From NCBI GenBank assembly GCA_026419785.1, contig JAODTK010004477.1, positions 310,001 to 374,000 on the forward strand: DNA of 64,000 nucleotides, read 5' to 3'. Shown piece after piece: positions 56,766 through 64,000 of this stretch (position 1 is its first letter; each line of letters begins with the position of its first letter). The position numbers were made by a program, and so were the translations under genes. The notes under the pieces are model-generated. The model made no database searches. It worked only from the letters and a program-made list of their open reading frames with translations, and was not told the DNA's origin. This DNA is from Sclerodactyla briareus. Lineage: Eukaryota; Echinodermata; Holothuroidea; Dendrochirotida; Sclerodactylidae.

Positions 56766-58800
56766 TACCAGTGAGCGTCCAAGCCTCACTATCCACATGG
56801 ATAATGTCGATGCCCCGGAACCAAACTAGGACTGAGTTGCTAATTTCTTCGGCTAACACAGCACAAAAGCCAGACCTGTTCTGGGTGGTTTAACCCCCAT
56901 GTCTTCGGAGCAACAACTCTCGTGGTCACACCCTCGACCTTGTCATTTCATGATGAGTCGACAATATGTTAGCAAGGTAATCTTTAGTCGCCGTTCCGCG
57001 TCCGCTTTGACATTGCCCTCTCTCGGCCAACTGCCGTCCACAAAATTCCGACTTCGAGGAAGTTGAAAGGACATCGATTTAATTTTATTATTTATTTTGT
57101 ATATATTTTTTATGTGATCCCAGGTTGTTCTCAAAGAGAAAACACTTAGCCTACCGAAAGCCCTAGTGGTGCCAAAATCATTTTCATCATAATGCCATTT
57201 CTCGTTTGTACCAGAAAGACCTGTTGGATATCATAACTCCATGACATCAACAGACCTCCAACAAACTCTTCCCACTAGCCGTCACCACCAATCTTGTGCT
57301 GGAATTCGCCAACTTCTTTGATGGAAAACAAAAATCAGGGACGTGCGCTGTATACTAGATTGTCTGTTTACATTGTTGAAAGATGCAACAGCTCACTACA
57401 CCTCGAGACTCACAATGGGAATGTTCTCATCATCAACAGGACTCAATGGATAAAATCTTGTCCACTGGATTCGCTACCTGTCTGGACCAGTCTGGACTAT
57501 CGGCCCATATCCAAAATCGTGCTTCTGGGAAGCTTTATTGAGAGCTGAGGATGACCAGTAAACAGGTATGTTGACTACCTCCCGAAGAACGATCTTTTTG
57601 CAACAACACAGTCAGCATACCGCCAACACCATCAGCGGAGACAGCAACTGCCTGCGGGTCTGCGGATGACATCCTTCGGTCGCTAGATTATTCCAGCGAA
57701 GGAGCTGTCTTGGGATCCTGGACCTAAGAGCAGTCATTTAGCATTTTGATTACATTGACACTCGCCTTCAAAGTAGTTTGGGGTTTTGGAGGTAGGGTAC
57801 TTGAGTGCAGTTGCCTCCTATTTGGATGGTAGAAGCCAGTCCATTGTAGTTGACCCTGTCACTTCTGATCCTCTCCCCATGAAATGGGGTAGTGCTCATG
57901 GATCATCTGTGGCCCCATATGTTGTGAGCTACATGGATCCGTTGAGTTAATCATCCATGCTCAGGTTTGTCCTGTGTCATTTATGCAGATGGCACCCAAT
58001 TATCATCACTATGAAACAAGGGGAAAGGAAATTATTATGCGCGTCGAAAGATCGAAAGTAGGTATCCAGATGAAAAAACTAGATGACAAGAACTACCGCG
58101 TCTCAAAACGATAGTTAGACTGAAATCTGTGCACATAACCTCTCGAGTCATACTATCCTATTAGTTCGCTCAGATTCGATGTTGCTGATAAGCCCGTTAA
58201 TTAGGAGTCATTCTAGACTCCCAGATGTCCATGAATACAAAAATTAATAATATCTGCCGTAGTGCCTGTCGTTAGATCAATCAGTAGCATTCGCAAGTAC
58301 CTGGATCAACACACCACCGGAAAAATCTCATTCATGCATTCGTCCTCTCGCCTGGACAGTTGCCAACAGCATTCTAATCAAACCTCCAGACAAGGATATC
58401 AAAGCTTCAACGCATCCAAAACACCACCGCTGCTTGATTAGTCACCCTATCGAAGAGAGGCGCGCGATTTCATATCCTCCAACTCTCCGCAACCTCATTG
58501 CTGACTAAAAACAGGTATGAATTCAAAGTTATATCATTCACCTTCAAGGTACTCAGAAACCTCGCCCCAAACTATTCGTCCGATCTTGTTCACAAGTATG
58601 CTCCATCAAGTATCTCAGATCAAGTTCCCAACATCTCCTTCGAGTTCTGGCCCCAGGGGCCCCGAGAACACAAACGTATGGACAGCGTGCCTTTTCTGGT
58701 GCAGTCACAGAACATGATTACTTTGGGAAGTCTCTAGTTGGCTCCGTCTCAAAACTCCCTGAAGATGGACGTAGCTCCACTTGAGATTTTGAAATGAAAG
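56766..58800 (+). mobile_element. Decayed L2/CR1-type LINE, endonuclease end through RT to 3' end
   Basis: In plus order: NIHMDN (about 56787-56808), the endonuclease GDFNIH block; RGHTLDLVIS (about 56920); TTNLVLEFANFF (about 57280); DYRPIS (57500); SAYR (57615); SYLDGRSQSIVV (about 57815-57850); GSSVAP, from PQGSVLGP (57900); VIYADGTQL (57976-58002), where the YADD catalytic box is YADG; LHAFV-like and thumb text near 58330; YEFKVISFTFKVLRNLAPNY (58513-58572); and a PREHKRM-type 3' block. Many frameshifts. The set of motifs is that of L2-like LINEs. Inactive. Confidence 0.75.
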
Positions 58801-58806
58801 CACATG

Positions 58807-59535
58807 CTAAATGTATTGCTGGCAACATGGGATCAGTCGTGAAGAAATGGAAGAAAAGGGCCCACTCCTGAAAACCCTGTAGTCTACGAGCATCCTCCAT
58901 CTTCCCGTGTCTCTTGACGGGACACTATCAATGGAGTACCGTACTCCAGGCGCCTCGACATCGGAACGCGGAACAGAACCAGATTCTAGCGAAGGCGAAG
59001 TCAGTAACCGAGACCTGTCCTCTGGCATCACGGATGCTAAATCCACTCGGGGTAAGACAGTCTCATAGCTATTTCGTAATGACACTAGATGGAGGCATGA
59101 AATCACCCAGAATAACTCAGAGTCGCAAGTGGGAACAGCACTGAAACAAGGTAATAAACCAAGTGATCGTCCACCCCGCGTAGGTAGGAGCGTAACACTT
59201 GACGACAAATTAAAACCCAACAGTGGTCGACGATCGGCAGTCGCATTATATGTTTGTTGACAGTGTACCGTGTCACCCATGCGTATGTCGACCATCGTTA
59301 CGACTGAACCAGTAATAGGTGTAGGTACCTAGTACCTACACTGGTCGCCGCCAGACCCTGGACGCGATGCCGGAAGAGAAATGTCACACCAACGGCCCAG
59401 CCTACACGTTCTCTTGACAAAAAAGGCAAACGGGCCTCATCATTCAGGGAGAGGATATTCCAGGAACTAAACTGGACCACCTGCCTCAAATTGAGCCGCG
59501 GAACGATCAGAGAGGAGAGTTGGACGACCACCTAA
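58807..59535 (-). mobile_element. Endonuclease fragment of an RTE-type LINE
   Basis: In minus order: VQFSSWNILSLNDEARLPFL, then SRERVGWAVGV and HRVQGLAATSVGTRYLHLLL at 59480-59310. This is the N-terminus of the APE endonuclease seen in RTE elements often mis-annotated as craniofacial development protein 2. DIRMGDTVH follows at the start of the frame ending at 59295. Its end, RWRMLVDYRVFRSGPF near 58850, corresponds to the RWRILQNCRVFRSAEF-like block. The middle is strongly diverged. No RT follows because the element is cut by the 3' end of the plus-strand LINE at about 58800. Confidence 0.65.
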
Positions 59536-60340
59536 TCACGCCAGCCCACAGTGCTCACCACGAGACCACGGACCTTCAGGGATTCTCCTTTTCTTCTCCC
59601 AAAAGCCTTCACTTTGTAGTGGCTCTGGAATAGGATTGAACTGAAGTTCTAATCGGACTCGACTCAACTGAATGGAATGACCATGTCAAGATTTCGCCTC
59701 GTAGGTATTTATGTAAACTTTGGAAACGGGACCCGCCCCCTATTCCTGCGATCTATGAACCATAGCACCCTTCCCTTGAAATAATGAGTATCATACTGAT
59801 ATGGTCAATCATTGCATAGTCGAATCGTCGTAAATGCTAGTTCTGTGAATTACGAAGTAAGTATTTCCTTCCTGCAAATAATACACCTATATTCTGTCTG
59901 TTGTGAGGAAAATAAATTAAAATTAAAATTACAATTAAATTGAAATTTTAACTCACGGTTCCATGACGTTACTTTGTCGAGCGTACGCTAATATTCTTCC
60001 ACCGTCCAGCGAGCATGGTCTCTGGGCGAAACATAAGGCTGTAAATAATAATAATAGACAACAAATAGCATGTACAAAATCAGTTCGTGACCTAAAACAC
60101 CTATCCATGAGTTGCTTTCAAGTTTTCACAAATAGTATAACGTTGTTGAATACACAAACTGAAGGTCATTAATATGGAACAATCCAAAAGAGCAGAGGCA
60201 CTTTTTCAGGTGAAAAGTAATCTAATCAATTTGGCTAGATGTTTTTCAGAGCGTAGAACTTGGCGTCATACGTATTCTCTCCCGTGAATCGTTACGTATT
60301 CCTATTGTTACTTCTAACAGGCGTTATAGGGATTTTATTA
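59536..60340. other. Spacer between LINE remnants
   Basis: No supported gene. Contains a short AATTA-rich run at 59907-59945. The plus frame at 59963-60172 is short and unrecognised. Confidence 0.5.
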
Positions 60341-62790
60341 TCTTTCATCTGAGGATAATGAAGAGTATTAGGACTCGACCCCCTGAAATTCCTTCGTCTT
60401 CTTGTAAGCCGCACTCGGTCACTGAGCAGACGGGTGTTGATCAGGCTTGGAATCACCTCAAAACAATTTTAATTTTAACTAATGCCATCGAATCTGTTGC
60501 TTCGTTCGGATCAAGCAACGGTTTAGACTCTTGGTTTTCAGGCGATATTCTCTGTGACATTCGCAGAGAGATAAATTATTCATCGAAGTAAAAAATAGTG
60601 GAAATCAGAATGATAGCTCTCTTTACAGAGAGTACTGTCAGGTGAGAAACGAAAGAGGTAAAGCGTGACGTTAGAGATGCCAAATCTAAGTACTACCGTT
60701 TTCATTGGAGCAATGCCGTTTTGACTTTACTAATTCTTGGGAACAGTTGAAGACTCTTGGCTATAGTGGCAAATCAAACGATCGGCTTGAAAACCGTTTT
60801 AACAGTCAACAACTCTAAGGTCGATGACTTTGGCTGTGGCTTAATTGTTTTAATTTAATCGTTGCTTTCTCTCTGTTGCGCCAAATTGGTGGATAAATTA
60901 CCACAGTCCAAGAATATTGTCACCTCCTCTTCCGATCAGGTAGTGTCTTACTATCAGTCTAGGGTGAGTGACACGCTTGAACCAGTCTCTGTGGTTTTAT
61001 AAAAAGGAGCTAAACATTCAACCCCCATAAGATCTTAACGGTCTTCCATCAAGGTTCGTTCAAGGATGTGCTCCCTGTTCTTGCTGCCCCCCATTACACA
61101 TATATCATGTTTCAATTGTTGAGGGTGAGGTCCCCACTGCGTTCAAGGCTGCTAAAGTTGTTCCTCTCTATAAGAAAAAGAGTAGGGAAAGGAATGTGCC
61201 GATAAGTTTCTTGTGCATCATTCTAATCCTCGGAGGGTTGTCTTTGTTCAGATTGAAAACTACCTTGATCGTAACAACTTGCTCTATGATATCAATCTAT
61301 CAATCTGGCTTCAGGTCAAATTTTCCACCGAATACCTGCGGATTATTTGTATGATACTATCACATCAGCAATGGGAGGGGTCTTCTTACTGGTATGGTCA
61401 TGATGACTTGAAGTGAGGCCTTTGACACAGTTGATCATGCGTTTTGTGTAAAAAATGGAGTTAATGGGAGTGAGATCCACTGGCTGGTTTTTTCATACCT
61501 CCCGCCAGATCCCAAGTTTACAGTGTTAACGGATGCCCCTCTTCCGATCTAGGAGGTCATCTCTGTGTGCCGCCAGGGAAGCTTTTCGGTCCTTTACCCT
61601 TTTTGTGTTATATTAATGACCTTATCATTTCATGAATGCAGATTTTCAACTCCTGCTTTATGCCGACGATAGTGCTATTTTCGTTTCCAAACAAAAAATG
61701 ATAAATCATCTCCTCAAAGTCCTCGGAGAGGCTATGGAGTTGTGCAATGTTGATATCATTGTGACAACAAGTTGTCTCTTAATGTTGGGGAAACTGAATT
61801 GATTCTCTTTGGAACGAATTGCATTCTAAAAAAATTGATGAATTTAAGATAACTACTAGCAATAATCGCACTACTACTGTTGTAAAATATCTTTGTGTTT
61901 TGATTGATAGAGTTTACCCTTCATGAGCATGCTCGGAATGTCATGGAAAAGAGGCTAATTCCAGACTTGCATTCTTACATCGCCAAGCAGCTGTCTCAAC
62001 CACAAGTGTCGGAAATTACTTTGTACGGCACTCATACAATGCTTGTTTTATTACTCATCTCATCTTGGTATACTGTCTCAGCAACTCACTCAAAATTAAG
62101 TTTCAAACTACCAAAACAAAACGTGTCGTTTTATGCTTATGCAAGGGACCAATTCAATTGGGGCAGGAGGAGATTGTAGGCTCGGTATGCTGACAGCTGA
62201 GAACAGGGCTAAATTCATTCGGTTAAACCATATACACAAAATATTGTATGGCTCTGGTTCGCCGTACGACTTACTACTAGTTTACTGAACGTCCTGCAGT
62301 TCATAATTTATGGCACCCGTGCGAGAGCTTATAATTTCCAAGTTCCCTGTGAACAAAGGGGTGCCTGGCGCCACCTTTTGTGCCACTCCTGTATACGTGA
62401 TTGGAAACGCTCTTCCTGATTGCATCAAATTTAACGAAGCTATTTATTTATACTTTTAAGGTTTAGGTTAAACTGAATGAACTCCTCATTTAATGTTTAT
62501 TGCCTTCTCTCTCAGCGACCGGAGTTTGCTGAAGTTTTGTTGGGTGTGTTGGTAGGGGTGGGTGAGAGTGGTGTCGTTTTCGTATTTTTGGTGTTCCGGA
62601 TTTGTGCAATCTTTTATAGGATCGATCACTGGAAATGGCCCATTTTTGGCCTAAATGGGTGTTGCTCTTGTGACTCTGTTGTTCAATCTTGTTTTGTTTT
62701 GGTCGTACGGTTATTTGTCTGTAGTATCATTGTGTTTGAACATATTAGAGCACAAATAAATAAACAAAACAAACAAACAAACATATGAAT
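60340..62790 (+). mobile_element. Decayed CR1-type LINE: RT and 3' end with AAC-rich tail
   Basis: In plus order: AAKVVPLYKKK-like text (61152-61180); YLDRNNLLYD and FSTEY (61262-61335), the NNLL..NQSGF..FSTE region; TGMVMMDLK-like DNA with AFDTVDHAF (61390-61440); LLYADDSAIF (about 61653-61682) with intact catalytic YADD; DNKLSLNVGETELILFGT (about 61763-61817); and VKYL and thumb segments to 62430. The last coding block is in another frame. A 3' untranslated part follows, and the element ends in aaataaataaacaaaacaaacaaacaaac (62753-62780), a simple-repeat tail usual for such LINEs. Frameshifts are frequent, and no intact ORF remains. Confidence 0.75.
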
Positions 62791-64000
62791 TATGGCGCAT
62801 GCAGTCCAAAGGCACAAAATATTTTTACTGGGCCGAAGAACAAATTTGGGTGGATGATAAGAGAAATTGTCAATTGCAGTCAAACTAAAATGATCCGATC
62901 TACGCAATTTCATCCACGATGATCACAGGCCTAATTTTGAAATTTCCCAGTCACCCAGAAACATGAAACTGAGATCTCGAGGTGCTGTCGAGGTTCTTCT
63001 CTTTGACAAAAAGAGCAATGTCTCACTGACCAGCTGAAGAAATGCACTCGATCGAAATCAATGAAAAAAGGGAAATTAAATAGCAGTTGGAATTATGCAG
63101 TATAGACGCCCGCAGCTTAGGGCCGAATAAGTATCACTCAGATGGGTCGAAAACATTAAAAAAATCTTTGAACACGATCAGACAACACGAACATACGATG
63201 CTTGTAATTTTCACGGATTGTATTATGTCAATGGTACTGTGAATTTGTACATTTAAAATAACTCGAATTTCCCTTTGAACTCGACTAAAATGACTCGATC
63301 ATCAAGTCTAGCTTGCTATACTTAACTGTGCGTGAGAAGTTCGCGTCAGCCGATAGGCTACTATACATATACTGCGAGTGCGAGAATTGAACTGTGTCGC
63401 CTTCAGATATGATCAATTGTTATTGTATTCCAGTTTGATCAACATCTATGGAGGTCTGAGCCTGCCAGGGCCTATAGTCTATTGAACAAGTTTGCTGGTT
63501 TCCCTATAAAGACATTGGATGACTATGTATCGAATATCTGTGGAAGGCTATAAGAATCACCGAGAAACGAAACACATTTCTACAGATTATTCATAGCCCC
63601 TTTTCACTGATATGACTATATATGATTTCTAAAAAAAATACATTCACAGGTCAGCAATGCGTTCAGGTTTGCCAACATTCCTCAAAGTCTATAGCCTGAG
63701 AGAGCCTATATTGTGTAGCTTGATTTTATATGATCATATTTTATATGATCATATACTGACAACCTGTTAAACAGGTGAATGGAACACTACCCATGGAACA
63801 TTATGACACGATTCCAACGAAATTATGATGTTTTGGGGGAGGAGATTTTTCAGCTTTCTTTCACGAAATAGATGCTCTTTTATTTATAGCCTGTGATATC
63901 TGATATCTGGCTTCTGTCAGGTGATAAAAAATGACACATTCTGTCCGAGTATGATATACATCCATTGAAAGTGGGTATTTAGGGGCGAAGAAGGCAAATT
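62791..64000. other. Stretch without a supported gene
   Basis: AT-rich DNA. A short direct duplication gattttatatgatcat / attttatatgatcatat lies at 63722-63755. No coding exon, RNA gene or transposon domain was recognised on either strand. Confidence 0.55.

Noticed and set aside
58914..59144. Plus frame of 76 codons
   Set aside because: Antisense to the RTE endonuclease fragment.
62477..62788. 103-codon frame after the CR1 LINE
   Set aside because: It lies between the last RT block and the AAC-rich tail and is the LINE 3' untranslated region; no domain.

Overview
The window is eukaryotic nuclear DNA, probably from a marine invertebrate. The evidence is short exons with canonical GT/AG borders, four distinct kinds of non-LTR retrotransposon (CR1-type, L2/CR1-type, RTE-type, and one with a restriction-like endonuclease), tRNA-derived SINEs, long satellites, and a DED/UPA-like/death-domain gene. 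An echinoderm or another invertebrate deuterostome fits best, but I cannot name a species. There are no operons, no CRISPR, and no convincing rRNA or tRNA genes. Most open frames are chance or decayed transposon frames.

Layout. 1-13.3 kb is intergenic or repeat DNA: a ~140-bp minisatellite (2.56-3.64 kb), a dispersed family with CCGAAGGT-type short repeats (4.1-6.9 kb), a ~580-bp dimeric satellite (9.06-11.2 kb), and simple repeats. At 13.27-13.69 kb there is one candidate terminal exon on the plus strand. 13.7-18.1 kb is a decayed CR1-type LINE on the minus strand (esterase, endonuclease and RT remains) with an internal ~1.23-kb duplication. 20.35-34.98 kb is a ~328-bp satellite of about 44 monomers. 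35.0-39.7 kb holds a ~2.94-kb tandem duplication. It copied satellite, a CA tract, a unique spacer and the end of a death-domain exon.

The main gene runs on the minus strand from about 51.5 to 39.56 kb, possibly to 39.07 kb. I rebuilt it from splice sites and intron phase: DED-like exon (51.25-51.50), two linker exons, a second DED-like exon (47.67-47.99, with one frameshift), a linker exon, UPA-like exons (44.87-44.29 and 42.34-42.24) and a death domain (39.85-39.56). UPA followed by a death domain is the layout of UNC5, PIDD and ankyrins; two DEDs in front would make an unusual apoptosis or innate-immunity adaptor. Its introns hold LINEs, SINEs, a MITE-like element and a single-copy relative of the giant satellite.

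56.8-62.8 kb is a graveyard of three LINEs. 52-55.6 kb and the last 1.2 kb hold nothing I can support.

Both long satellites carry regular AGGTCA/TGACCT half-sites, the nuclear-receptor hexamer, at DR4 (10-bp period), DR1 and DR5 spacings. Many single-base indels separate repeat copies, which looks like residual long-read error, so frameshifts in exons should not be read as pseudogenisation without checking.
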